Made by a program: the position numbers and the translations under genes
Assembly (NCBI RefSeq): GCF_022134585.1
Contig: NZ_JAKNCT010000004.1
Coordinates: 62,001 to 126,000 of the forward strand
Reading direction: 5' to 3'
DNA: 64,000 bases
Source: Mesosutterella porci
Lineage (GTDB): Bacteria > Pseudomonadota > Gammaproteobacteria > Burkholderiales > Burkholderiaceae_F
Shown here: positions 16,793-25,531 of the stretch, piece after piece
Layout of the letters: the number at the start of each line of letters is the position of its first letter
How positions within the stretch are numbered: the first letter of the stretch is position 1
Notes under the pieces: generated by a model
Databases searched by the model: none
What the model was told of the DNA's origin: nothing
What the model saw: the letters and a program-made list of their open reading frames with translations, nothing else

Positions 16793-17782
16793 TTAGTTTC
16801 CCTTGGCGACTTTCTCATACCAAAGGCTGTGGTTCTGGATCGCCCAGTTCTCATCGCACTTTCCGGAGAGCATGTTCTCGATTCCTCCCTCGCTCATGAC
16901 CGCGCCCATGTAAATGTGCACGACAGAGAAGGCGCTCAGAACAATGGCACTCACAATGTGAATAATGAGAGCGAGAAGAGCTGAGTTTTTAGAGACACCG
17001 CCGAAAGCGGCCGGATAGAGCATCATCAGACCGGTCACGATCAGGCACAGGCCGAATACGACAAACGTCCAGAAAAAAGCCTTTTCGCCGGCGTTGGCAA
17101 AGCCGGCAGCAGGATGTTCGGCCTTTGTTTTCCCCAGATTGATGTAGCCGCCCAGCTTCGCAAACCAGGCCGCGTCGCCCTTTTCCGGCATCTGGCGCTT
17201 CATCCATTTCACCATCATGATCACGGCGCCGATCAGGAACGGGAAGGCAAAGAAGTTATGCAGCTGAACGGATCCGCTCACAAGGGTAAAGAAATGGGAC
17301 GGGGACATCGCCGGCTCAAGCCAGAAGCGCCCCGCGCCAATGACCAGACCCGTCAGGATAAGCACGACTCCGGGAATGCCGGTCAGCCAGTGAAGGAAGA
17401 CGTCCAGCTTGGACCACCTGGGGATCAGCTTGCCGGAGAAGCCATGCTCGAGCTTGGCGCGTCCGTTGATCATCACGAATACGGCAAACAAGACTGCGAC
17501 CAGCACTACGGCTGCGAAGATGAAATTCGCAATCGTGGTGCTTGCCTGCAGGAAGCCGAGATAGCCCGAGCTCACCGCATCCGGGTTGTACGTCATGGTC
17601 AGGCTGGGGTCCGAGGGATATCCCAGCAGCTGAGGCACATCGGCATTGACCGCATGCTCCTGGACCTCAGACCAGAATTCCGGCATATGCTCAACGGTTT
17701 CCTGTGCCGCCTTGTCCGCAGCCCATGCGGCCGAACCTGCGGCACCAAGTCCAAAGGCCGTCAAATATTTAATGATTTGCAT
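16793..17782 (-). CDS. Membrane cytochrome b, formate dehydrogenase gamma-type
   Basis: From the ATG at 17782 (AAGGAA seven bases upstream) the product has 329 residues: a signal peptide ending near AWA, a periplasmic segment, then four to five helices with heme-ligand histidines (LDVFLHWLTGIPG, SVQLHNFFAFPF, IIHIVSAIVLSAFSVVHIYMG). This is the FdnI-like di-heme quinol-linked subunit. It overlaps the chaperone gene by 14 bases. Being the only membrane anchor in an operon with two catalytic/ferredoxin pairs, it may serve both. Confidence 0.85.
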   Translation of the reverse strand: MQIIKYLTAFGLGAAGSAAWAADKAAQETVEHMPEFWSEVQEHAVNADVPQLLGYPSDPSLTMTYNPDAVSSGYLGFLQASTTIANFIFAAVVLVAVLFAVFVMINGRAKLEHGFSGKLIPRWSKLDVFLHWLTGIPGVVLILTGLVIGAGRFWLEPAMSPSHFFTLVSGSVQLHNFFAFPFLIGAVIMMVKWMKRQMPEKGDAAWFAKLGGYINLGKTKAEHPAAGFANAGEKAFFWTFVVFGLCLIVTGLMMLYPAAFGGVSKNSALLALIIHIVSAIVLSAFSVVHIYMGAVMSEGGIENMLSGKCDENWAIQNHSLWYEKVAKGN

Positions 17783-18446
17783 AGCAGTTCCTTGAATTGG
17801 CTGAAGGTACGGCAATGGTTTTTTCCATGCCCGTCATGTCTTGCGAAAGACTGACGCCTTCAAAAAGTGAACTCAGTTTTCGATCGAGAACCCGCGCCCA
17901 CTCCTTCCAGACCTCTTCCTGCGCATCTTGGGCGAAGGCCAGCAGAAAATCATGAGCCCAGTGTCCAAGATGTTCCGCCCAGAAGCGGTCCGCCGCCTCG
18001 GCAAGGGCTTCACAGACCTCCGCATGCCCGGCTTTCTCATGAGCCTGCAGCAGCGATGCGAGGTAATACAGAAATTCCAGCTCGTTGCCGAAAAAATCGG
18101 CCATTTCATTGAAGCGGGGATCCAGTGCAAGGCCGACTTCCGCATAAGAGTGGAGAACGGCCGCCGAGTAGCGATTGTTAAGGATGCGGGTGTGAGTGCG
18201 CCAGACGCTTTCATAGGGAGGGACAGTCAGCTTCCCCGGACCGATACACATGCGGTTGAAATCCACCTCAGCCGCCTCGGCGCTGCCGGCAAACTTTCCG
18301 GCAACCCGGGCCAGGGCTTCTTCGCCATGGTTCTGCGCCCAGCTGGAAAGCCTTTGAAAAGTTTCCTTTTTTCCGGCGTTCTGGCAGCCTTCCTTAAACG
18401 CAAGGAAAAAGTCGCGAGCGCCAGCCCATCCCTCTCTTGTGACCAT
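17769..18446 (-). CDS. TorD/DmsD-family molybdoenzyme chaperone
   Basis: The ATG at 18446, behind AGGAGG, gives 225 residues of an all-helical protein with the family segment LTVPPYESVWRT (the PPYESV motif of DmsD/TorD) and EMADFFGNELEFLYYLASLL. These cytoplasmic chaperones bind the signal peptide and help insert the molybdenum cofactor before Tat export. The obvious client is the DmsA-like subunit in the same operon. Frame upstream of this start overlaps the ferredoxin gene and was not used. Confidence 0.85.
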   Translation of the reverse strand: MVTREGWAGARDFFLAFKEGCQNAGKKETFQRLSSWAQNHGEEALARVAGKFAGSAEAAEVDFNRMCIGPGKLTVPPYESVWRTHTRILNNRYSAAVLHSYAEVGLALDPRFNEMADFFGNELEFLYYLASLLQAHEKAGHAEVCEALAEAADRFWAEHLGHWAHDFLLAFAQDAQEEVWKEWARVLDRKLSSLFEGVSLSQDMTGMEKTIAVPSANSRNCYANH

Positions 18447-18448
18447 CT

Positions 18449-19003
18449 TTATCTGCGCCTCCTGATGATGACCATGTTGGGCCTGTTGGGGCCGTCGCGA
18501 TAGCCAATGCCCTGCCGGGAGGCATCCGGAGTCTGGTTGAGGACCTGAGCCGTGTTGCCCACTTTCAGGCACTTAATCGGGCATCCGTCGACGCAGGCCG
18601 GGTTCAGGCCGGCATCGAGCAGCTCGATGCACATATTGCATTTGGCCGCTTTGCCGTCTTTTTTGCTGATCACGATGGCATCGTACGGGCAAGCGCTCCT
18701 GCAAAGTCCGCAACCCGTACACTTGCTTCGATCCAGCACAACAATGCCGTCGTCGCGCTTCAGGAACGCGCCGGCCGGGCAGACAGCCATGCAGCTCGGG
18801 TTCGAGCAGTGCATGCAGGCATGAGACAGCCACACGTCGCGGATCCTGCCTCTGGAGTCCTTCACCTCATAGAGATCAACCTTGCGGAAGCGGACGTCTT
18901 CCGGCAGCTCGTTGTGGATCTGGCAGGCGATCGTGCAGCCACCGCAACCCACGCAGTTTTCCTGACGGAAAATGAAGCCTTTCTGAAGTTTGTTTTCTGC
19001 CAT
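18449..19003 (-). CDS. Four-cluster ferredoxin subunit, DmsB-like
   Basis: The 184-residue protein has four cysteine groups (CVGCGGCTIAC, CMHCSNPSCMAVCP, CTGCGLCRSACP, CNMCIELLDAGLNPACVDGCP) in the DmsB order. There is no signal peptide, as usual for a subunit exported together with a Tat-bearing catalytic partner. It lies 15 bases after the DmsA-like gene and two bases before the chaperone, so the three are one translational block. It transfers electrons between the membrane cytochrome and the catalytic subunit. Confidence 0.87.
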   Translation of the reverse strand: MAENKLQKGFIFRQENCVGCGGCTIACQIHNELPEDVRFRKVDLYEVKDSRGRIRDVWLSHACMHCSNPSCMAVCPAGAFLKRDDGIVVLDRSKCTGCGLCRSACPYDAIVISKKDGKAAKCNMCIELLDAGLNPACVDGCPIKCLKVGNTAQVLNQTPDASRQGIGYRDGPNRPNMVIIRRRR

Positions 19004-19018
19004 TTGAGTTCGCCTCCT

Positions 19019-21226
19019 TTAAGCCTTTGCCACCGCAACGCGGGTCGAGTGATATGCAGAGCCGCCGCCCAAGTCCGAGAGCTTGCCTGTCGTGAGGCTG
19101 TTGGTGTTCGTGTTGTGACCGAAGGGATTGGTGGAGCGCCAGTTGCACTTGGTTGTCCTCACCACGCCCGGGCGCACGCGAGTGGTCAGGCGCGCGATGA
19201 AGTATGCGGTTCCGCGCTGGTTGGAAAGCTTCACGCGGTCTCCTGCCGCAATGCCCAGCTTCTTGGCGTCAGCAGGATTGATTTCGCACTCGTAGGCATT
19301 GAAGGCGCGGATGTACTTCACGTTGTAGAAGGACGAATTGACACGCTGGGGGATGCCGGGCGAGAGCATGCGGAAGGGGAGCTTCTTTTCTTCCGGAGGC
19401 ATTTCGCTTTCCGGCAATCCAAGATCGACCACCGGATCAAATCCCGCCTTCTTCATGGACTCGGAGTAAAGCTCAATCTTTCCGGAAGGCGTCCCGCACT
19501 TCTGGCCATGGCGGACAGGCACGCTTTCTGGCAGCGGCAGCTTAATGAACTTTTCCTTCTGCAGCCGTTCAACCGTCACGCCCTTGTACCACGGGGCGGC
19601 ATCCGTCAGGAAGTCGCGCATGATGTCAAAGGCCGTCTCATCGAAAGCAGGATCCGTATAGCCCATCCGATGGGCCCATTCCTCAAAGAAAGTGAGATTC
19701 GGCTTCGATTCGCCCAGCGGTTCGATGACTTTCTCACAGATCTGGACGAACCAGCACTGATAGTCGCCGATGATGTCGTCTGTCTCGAACTGGGTGGAGG
19801 CCGGCAGCAACAGGTCGCAGTACTGCATGGAGTCAGTCATGATCATGTCGAAGCCGACCACGAAGAGATCATCGCGCTTCAGGTTGCGGATCACCTGATT
19901 CACGTTCGGGGAGACGGCGACGGGATTGCCGTTGTAGATGACGAGCTCATGGATCGGCTTGATCTTGCGCCCCTCAGTGGTCGGGTTTTCTCCCAGAAGG
20001 GCAGTATCCAAATCCGTCATGTTGACGTGCTGCTGCTCGCCCTTGCGCAGGAAGTTACCCCTGCCTTTGTCCAGGTTCATACCCGTGATCGGCCGGACGT
20101 TGTCATAGATGATGCCGGCGTTGGGCTTGTCGAACATCCCGTGCATCGCCTGCATGATGCCAATCGCCCGAGTCATGCGCGCGCCGTTGAAGTTGCGCTG
20201 CATGCCGTAGCCGCCGCGGATGATCACTTTTTTCGCATTGCAGTAGACCTTGGCCCATTCCTCGATCTCTTCACGCTTAAGATCCGTTGTCTTGACAATT
20301 TCGTCCCAGGAAATGGAATTGATGCGGGCCACGGCTTTGTCGGCGCCAATGCAGCACTTCTCCATGAACTCCTTGTCTTCGAGCCCGTGCTCCAGCATGT
20401 ACTTCATTACCCCAACCGCCACATACGCGTCGGTCGAGGGACGGGGCTGCAGATAGACATCGGCCTGGGAGCAGATCGGAGTACGGTTGGGGTTGACGGC
20501 CAGAACTTTCGCGCCGTTGTCACGTGCCATGTTGATGTATTTGATGCCATGGACGTTGGAAACGGTTTCGTTGAAGCCCCAGGACACATAGCAGTCGCAC
20601 CCCGGAATGGTTTCGGGATCCGGGCCGTCGGTCGTGCCCTGCACGCTGCCGTAGCCCGCGACGCCGCCTTCCGTACAGACCAAACGGTCCAGCACAGAGG
20701 AGCCGAGGCGGTTAAAGAACCGGTCTCCTGCGGCTCTCATGCCGATCGCACCGTAGTTGCCGGAGTAGGAATACGGCAGTACGGCTTCAGAACCGTATTT
20801 TTCTACGACTTCATTGGTTTTCTTGACGAGGATATCCCATGCCTCGTCCCAGGTGATGCGCTTCCACTTTCCGGAACCCTTTTCCCCTACCCGCACCATC
20901 GGGTGCAGGATCCGGTCGGGTGCATAGGTGTATTCCACGTACGTCTGGCCCTTCACGCAGGGGCACGTTCCGGTTTTGAACTGCTCCTCGGCGCCGCTCA
21001 CAAAGGTCATGCGTCCGTCCTGGACGCGGAACTTCATGAGACAGCGGTCAGCGCAGTTTCTCAGGCAGCTGTGGTACTTCACCGTCCCACTGCGCTTATC
21101 AAGCAGCACCGGATTGGCGCCAACGGAATGCATTGCGCTCGCGGAGCCAATCATGAGGCCGGACAGGCCGCCTACTGCAACAGTAGCCCCCGCACCTTTC
21201 AATAAATCACGACGAGAAACTCTCAT
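19019..21226 (-). CDS. Molybdopterin oxidoreductase catalytic subunit, DmsA-like, Tat-exported
   Basis: The 735-residue product opens with a twin-arginine signal (SRRDLLKGAGATVAVGGLSGLM). The 4Fe-4S motif is CLRNCADRC with a later cysteine in GTCPCVKGQ. The domains of the DMSO/TMAO/polysulfide group follow (ITWDEAWDILV, YSGNYGAIG, VLAVNPNRTPIC). Location is periplasmic with a bis-MGD cofactor. DmsA-type enzymes reduce S- or N-oxides, but this group is broad and the substrate cannot be named. It is the first structural gene of the operon, 90 bases downstream of the LysR gene on the same strand. Confidence 0.85.
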   Translation of the reverse strand: MRVSRRDLLKGAGATVAVGGLSGLMIGSASAMHSVGANPVLLDKRSGTVKYHSCLRNCADRCLMKFRVQDGRMTFVSGAEEQFKTGTCPCVKGQTYVEYTYAPDRILHPMVRVGEKGSGKWKRITWDEAWDILVKKTNEVVEKYGSEAVLPYSYSGNYGAIGMRAAGDRFFNRLGSSVLDRLVCTEGGVAGYGSVQGTTDGPDPETIPGCDCYVSWGFNETVSNVHGIKYINMARDNGAKVLAVNPNRTPICSQADVYLQPRPSTDAYVAVGVMKYMLEHGLEDKEFMEKCCIGADKAVARINSISWDEIVKTTDLKREEIEEWAKVYCNAKKVIIRGGYGMQRNFNGARMTRAIGIMQAMHGMFDKPNAGIIYDNVRPITGMNLDKGRGNFLRKGEQQHVNMTDLDTALLGENPTTEGRKIKPIHELVIYNGNPVAVSPNVNQVIRNLKRDDLFVVGFDMIMTDSMQYCDLLLPASTQFETDDIIGDYQCWFVQICEKVIEPLGESKPNLTFFEEWAHRMGYTDPAFDETAFDIMRDFLTDAAPWYKGVTVERLQKEKFIKLPLPESVPVRHGQKCGTPSGKIELYSESMKKAGFDPVVDLGLPESEMPPEEKKLPFRMLSPGIPQRVNSSFYNVKYIRAFNAYECEINPADAKKLGIAAGDRVKLSNQRGTAYFIARLTTRVRPGVVRTTKCNWRSTNPFGHNTNTNSLTTGKLSDLGGGSAYHSTRVAVAKA

Positions 21227-21315
21227 AGTTTGTCTCCTATTTATTTATTTGTTTTTATTATTAAAATGAAGTCAATCTTGCTCTGAAACCCGATTCTGAA
21301 ATTGTCCGATCCTGT

Positions 21316-22287
21316 TCACCTCCGCATTTTTTCTGCCGCCTGCCAGGCCTGTCCCAGCCCTCCGACAAGCTTGTCCTTCACAAAACGGAAAGCCTGAGAC
21401 TGATTGGCGTTTCCATAAACCACGTAATTTCCGATCGGCCTCACCTGATTGCGCATCGCCTTGATGCGCCCCTGGATGGCTGCAGGCAGCCTGACATAGC
21501 TCAGGTTTTTCACAGAATCCGCGAAATTGAGCGTGAACTGGTTGCAGACCACCGTGACGGAATCCGTCTCAGCCAGTGTCTGGAATGCAGCCGACACACT
21601 TTCGGTGTATTCGTCGATCCCCATCTGGCCCCCGTACTGTCTGCAGACCTCCACGAGGAGAGGGCAGGCCAGATCGTCGTAGTTGTCTATTTCGAGGACC
21701 CGATAGCGCGCCAGATCCTCCACAGTCAAATCCGTCCGCCCTTCAAGAGGGTGCCCTTTCCTAAAGAGAAGGTAGATGTCGTGGGTGTGCGCAAAGCATT
21801 CGTAATTGAGCCGCTTGTCATCGAAACCTTCATAGACAACGGCAAAATCAACTTTTCCGCTGGCGATGTCGGATCCGCAGTCGTAGTTCAGGATGCGCAC
21901 GTTGAAATGCATGTGCGGTGCTACCGGAAGGATTTCCTCGCGGATGACCTTTTGAACTGCGAAGCAGAATTCGTCGTAAAGCAGTATTTCAAAGTAGCTT
22001 TCGGACTGATCCGGCTGAAATCCCGCAAACTCTTTGTCGAGTTTCCGATACTGTTCGGTCAGGTGGCTGATGAAGGGAGCGATTTCCGTAGCCTTGGCCG
22101 TAACCTCGAAGCCTTTGTTAGTCCTTACGAACAGCTGGTCGGAAAAAATTTCGCGCAGACAGGCGATCGTCCGGGTGATGGCCGAGTTCGTCATCTTCAG
22201 TTCTTCTGCCACCCTGCTCGCGCTGCGTGATTTGTACAGAGCCAGAAAAACTCTTAAGTGTCGATATGTAAGCGATTCCAGATTCAT
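21316..22287 (-). CDS. LysR-family transcriptional regulator
   Basis: The ATG at 22287 follows AAGGAAAAG and gives 323 residues. The N-terminal winged HTH reads LTYRHLRVFLALYKSRSASRVAEELKMTNSAITRTIACLREIFSDQLFVRT. An effector-binding domain follows (about residues 90-300). It lies immediately upstream of, and in the same direction as, the DmsA-like gene, so it is the probable regulator of the respiratory operon and may be co-transcribed with it. Its effector is unknown. An ATG seven codons further upstream is a weaker alternative. Confidence 0.85.
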   Translation of the reverse strand: MNLESLTYRHLRVFLALYKSRSASRVAEELKMTNSAITRTIACLREIFSDQLFVRTNKGFEVTAKATEIAPFISHLTEQYRKLDKEFAGFQPDQSESYFEILLYDEFCFAVQKVIREEILPVAPHMHFNVRILNYDCGSDIASGKVDFAVVYEGFDDKRLNYECFAHTHDIYLLFRKGHPLEGRTDLTVEDLARYRVLEIDNYDDLACPLLVEVCRQYGGQMGIDEYTESVSAAFQTLAETDSVTVVCNQFTLNFADSVKNLSYVRLPAAIQGRIKAMRNQVRPIGNYVVYGNANQSQAFRFVKDKLVGGLGQAWQAAEKMRR

Positions 22288-22334
22288 GATCTTTTCCTTG
22301 AATTGCATTTTGCAGAGCGCCTGATTTTTTTAGT

Positions 22335-22348
22335 TTGACATTTATCAA
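22335..22348. promoter_or_regulatory. FNR/ANR-type box
   Basis: TTGAC-ATTT-ATCAA matches the FNR consensus TTGAT-N4-ATCAA in nine of ten defined positions. It is centred about 54 bases upstream of the LysR start codon. Oxygen-responsive control would fit an operon for anaerobic respiration. Confidence 0.55.
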
Positions 22349-22760
22349 ATCTAAAATTTTTATCATTTTACAAAAAACTATTTTTCACAATTCGAAAATA
22401 ATTATTAATAATTGATTTTATTGTAATTTTACCGATATTCATATTTAGAATAACGGTTAAATTGATTTAAATTTAATCTTTTAAATGTTTTTGATTTTTA
22501 ATTTAAAAATTCTGTTTATTTGTATTTTCAATGTTTTAATATAAATCTATGTTTTATATAAATATTTATTTAAATTGCTTTCAATAAAATTCCATCGAAA
22601 TTCACATCATCATCCCATTTTCTGAGTAATTCGACCTAATACTTTTTGCTGATAAAAAGGCATTTCCGAACTATGAAAATTAAAAATTCCACCTCCGCCC
22701 TGCCTTCAATCTGAAAAACCGAGGGCCTCTGCAACTTGGGAAACCACCCCAAGGCGGGTC
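22349..22760. other. AT-rich intergenic region without genes
   Basis: About 410 bases are very AT-rich (long A/T tracts such as AATTGATTTAAATTTAATC) in a genome that is otherwise GC-rich. I see no coding frame. It separates the divergent LysR and alkaline phosphatase promoters and may bind nucleoid proteins. Confidence 0.6.
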
Positions 22761-22767
22761 ATTGAAT

Positions 22768-22796
22768 CGTCACAAAACTGTCGTCTTTCCGTCACA
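22768..22796 (+). promoter_or_regulatory. PhoB (pho box) binding site
   Basis: CGTCACA, TGTCGTC and CGTCACA are three 7-base half-sites, each separated by four bases (AAAC, TTTC), giving an exact 11-base period. This is the tandem CTGTCAT/CGTCA arrangement of PhoB boxes. The site ends 58 bases before the phoA start codon. Confidence 0.75.
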
Positions 22797-22854
22797 GCGC
22801 CTCCGTAGGATTGGGCAAGTTCCAACCGACACACAAAAGGCAGACAGAAAAGAC

Positions 22855-24270
22855 ATGCTTAAGACAGTGATCTCTCTCGGCGTTCTCTCGGCACTTTCCG
22901 CCGGCGTCATGGCCCAGGGCCTCATGGACCGCCCGGCCACTGGCAACGACCTCACGCAGCCCGGGGCGGCGGCCCGCATTCACGGCGACCAGAGCGCCGC
23001 GATCAAGGCACTCATCAGCCCGAAGCGCCCGAAGAACGTGATTCTGATGATCGGCGACGGCATGGGCTACGCCGAGATCACGGGCGCCCGCAACTACGCG
23101 CTCGGCGCGGGCGGCTTCTTCAAGGGGCTGGACGCCCTGCCCTTCACCGGCTCCTACACTCACTACTCGCTCAACAAGGACTCAGGCACGCCCAACTACG
23201 TGACCGACTCGGCCGCCTCGGGCACCGCCTGGTCGACCGGAGTGAAGACCTACAACGGCGCGATCGGCGTCGACATCAAGGGCAATCCCCGCAGGACGCT
23301 CATTGAAATGGCGAAGGCCGCGGGGATGGCCACGGGCAACGTGACCACCTCGGAAATCCAGGACGCGACGCCCGCCGTCCTCGTCTCGCACGTGACCGCG
23401 CGCAAGTGCTACGGCCCGGAGCGCACCTCCAAGCAGTGCCCGAAGAACGCCCTTGAAAACGGGGGCCTCGGCTCCATCACCGAGCAGCTGCTCAACACCC
23501 GTCCCGACGTGACGCTGGGCGGCGGCGCAAAGAGCTTTGCTGAAAAGGCGAAGGCCGGCAAGTGGAAAGGCAAGCCCCTGATGGAGCAGGCCCGCGAGCG
23601 CGGCTTCCAGGTGGTCCGAACCGCCGACGAGCTCGCGGCCGTGAAGCGCGCAAACCAGAAGGCCCCGCTGCTCGGGCTCTTCGCCGAAGGCAATATGCCG
23701 GTGCGCTGGCAGGGCCCGAGGGCGGTTGAGAAGGGCTACGCCAAGGACACCCCGGTTGTCACCTGCACGAACAATGCGAAGCGCACGCGGGACATCCCGA
23801 ACCTCGCTGCGATGACCCGCAAGGCGATCGATCTGCTCAAAGGCAGCCCCAAGGGCTTCTTCCTGCAGGTTGAGGGCGCCTCGATCGACAAGCAGGACCA
23901 CGCCGCGAACCCCTGCGGCCAGTTCGGCGAGACGGTCGACCTTGACGAGGCCGTGCAGGTCGCGCTCGAATTCGCAAAGAAAAAGGGCGACACGCTTGTG
24001 ATCGTCACGGCCGACCATGCGCACTCGAGCCAGATCCTGCCGCTTGACACCACGAGCCCGGGCCTCACGCAGAAGCTGCGCACAGCCGACGGCAGCGTCA
24101 TGGTGATCGGCTACGGCACGGCCGTTCCGGAAGGCGACAAGGTGGATATGACGCACACGGGCACCCAGGTGCGCGTAGCGGCCTACGGCCCCCAGGCCGC
24201 GAACGTCACCGGCCTCATCGACCAGACCGACGTGCACTACATCATCCGCCGCGCCCTGCGCCTGAAGTAA
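22855..24270 (+). CDS. phoA: Alkaline phosphatase
   Basis: From the ATG at 22855 the product has 471 residues with a Sec signal peptide ending at VMAQG. Alkaline phosphatase motifs are intact: metal ligand D in IGDGM (residue 68), nucleophile serine in [10 protein letters not shown] (Ser119), [17 protein letters not shown] and the late histidine in [15 protein letters not shown]. It is a periplasmic zinc/magnesium phosphomonoesterase used to gain phosphate. The pho box upstream indicates PhoB control. Upstream in-frame TTG and other codons lack a ribosome site and would destroy the signal peptide. Confidence 0.93.
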   Translation: MLKTVISLGVLSALSAGVMAQGLMDRPATGNDLTQPGAAARIHGDQSAAIKALISPKRPKNVILMIGDGMGYAEITGARNYALGAGGFFKGLDALPFTGSYTHYSLNKDSGTPNYVTDSAASGTAWSTGVKTYNGAIGVDIKGNPRRTLIEMAKAAGMATGNVTTSEIQDATPAVLVSHVTARKCYGPERTSKQCPKNALENGGLGSITEQLLNTRPDVTLGGGAKSFAEKAKAGKWKGKPLMEQARERGFQVVRTADELAAVKRANQKAPLLGLFAEGNMPVRWQGPRAVEKGYAKDTPVVTCTNNAKRTRDIPNLAAMTRKAIDLLKGSPKGFFLQVEGASIDKQDHAANPCGQFGETVDLDEAVQVALEFAKKKGDTLVIVTADHAHSSQILPLDTTSPGLTQKLRTADGSVMVIGYGTAVPEGDKVDMTHTGTQVRVAAYGPQAANVTGLIDQTDVHYIIRRALRLK

Positions 24271-24384
24271 GCCGGGCGAGCATTGAACGGCCCGCTGCCT
24301 CCCTTTTCTTCCTGCTCCCTGAAGGGGGGCGCTTTTTCCCCAGCGCCCCTCCTGCGCCTTTCGGCGGAAGGACCCGCAGTTTTT

Positions 24385-25269
24385 TCAGTTCGCGGCCGCC
24401 CGTTTTTCCATCTTGAGCAGCCAGGCCTTCGCCTTCACCCCTGCCGCGTAGCCCGTGAGGCTGCCGTTCGAACCCACCACCCGGTGGCAGGGCACGACAA
24501 TCAGAAGGGGGTTGCGCCTGCAGGCCATGCCGACCGCCCGCGCCGAGGCAGGGCAGCCGATTTTCTGGGCGAGCTCCCGGTAGGTCATGGTCTGACCGTA
24601 GGGGATTTCCGAGAGGGCCTTCCAGACTTTCTTCATGAAGGGCGTCCCCTCGGCCGCCACGGGCACCTGAAAGGCTCGCAGCTCTCCTTTGAAATAAGAA
24701 AGAAGCTCGTTTTTGAGCTCTGAGAGCTCGGGCCCCGGATCCTCGCCGCCTTTCTCCCCCGCGGCGGCGAGCCGCACCCCGGTGACGCGGCCTGCCATGG
24801 AGCTGAGCCTCAGCCGCCCGAGGGGCGAATCAAGCAGCAGGACCTGTTCCTCGCGCCCGCACTCCTTCAGGTATTCCCGCGGCGTGAGGCCGCCCATCCG
24901 GCGAAAAAACGCGTAGAAGCCCGAGACGCTCTCAAAGTGGAGCAGCGCGCTCGCGTTGAGAATCGAGACGCCCCCGGCGAGGCTCTTTTTCGCCTCCTCG
25001 AAGCGCAGGGCCTCCAGCGTTTTTTTGGGCGACTCGCCCCAGGCCCGGCAGTACGCCTCCGAGAGCCGCTCCCGGCTCACCCCGAGCCCGTCGAGCGCCT
25101 CGCGCGCCGAGGCGGGGGTGTTAAAAAACAGGACGTTCTCCCGTTTCGGCTTTTTCGAAGCGCAGGATGGCCGGCAGTAGATCCCCGTGCTTTTCACCCC
25201 GTAAACGAAAAGCCCGTCCTTCGTCCTGTCCATCGCAAGAACCGCCTGCCATTTGGCTTCATCGTTCAT
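24385..25269 (-). CDS. ada: Ada-like regulator/methyltransferase with incomplete zinc site
   Basis: The 294-residue protein follows the Ada order: N-terminal methylphosphotriester domain, AraC-type helices (about 65-135), then an alkylguanine-DNA methyltransferase domain with active site PCHRV (Cys261). In E. coli Ada (354 residues) four cysteines bind zinc: CRPSC and later RPCKRC. Here CRPSC (Cys32, Cys36) is present, but the second pair is absent: the sequence runs from NTPASAREA directly to the AraC helices. The O6-methylguanine activity is probably intact; phosphotriester sensing and autoregulation are probably lost. An accidental in-frame deletion or a natural variant are both possible. 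Confidence 0.82.
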   Translation of the reverse strand: MNDEAKWQAVLAMDRTKDGLFVYGVKSTGIYCRPSCASKKPKRENVLFFNTPASAREALDGLGVSRERLSEAYCRAWGESPKKTLEALRFEEAKKSLAGGVSILNASALLHFESVSGFYAFFRRMGGLTPREYLKECGREEQVLLLDSPLGRLRLSSMAGRVTGVRLAAAGEKGGEDPGPELSELKNELLSYFKGELRAFQVPVAAEGTPFMKKVWKALSEIPYGQTMTYRELAQKIGCPASARAVGMACRRNPLLIVVPCHRVVGSNGSLTGYAAGVKAKAWLLKMEKRAAAN

Positions 25270-25531
25270 TATCCGTTTCCCCGTTTGTTCCGGCTGAGAT
25301 CAAACTTAGCACCGGACAGCGTGAAAATCTTCGCAGAAATCTGTTTCAAATTCTTCAATAAACCAATGCTGAAATAAAATCTATAAAATCATGTATAACT
25401 ATTTTTATAAAATTTAAAAACATTGTATAACCTTATTTTCCGGACCCTGTCTTCTTGACGCTTTTTTGCTCCGGGCGCGGCTAGTGTTTGCGCCAAAACC
25501 TCTGACCCTTTTTCATCCCCGGAGCAAGCCC

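Noticed and set aside
24320-24350. GGGGCGCT/AGCGCCCC hairpin after phoA as a terminator
   Set aside because: There is no T run on either strand, so only a structured 3' region can be claimed.
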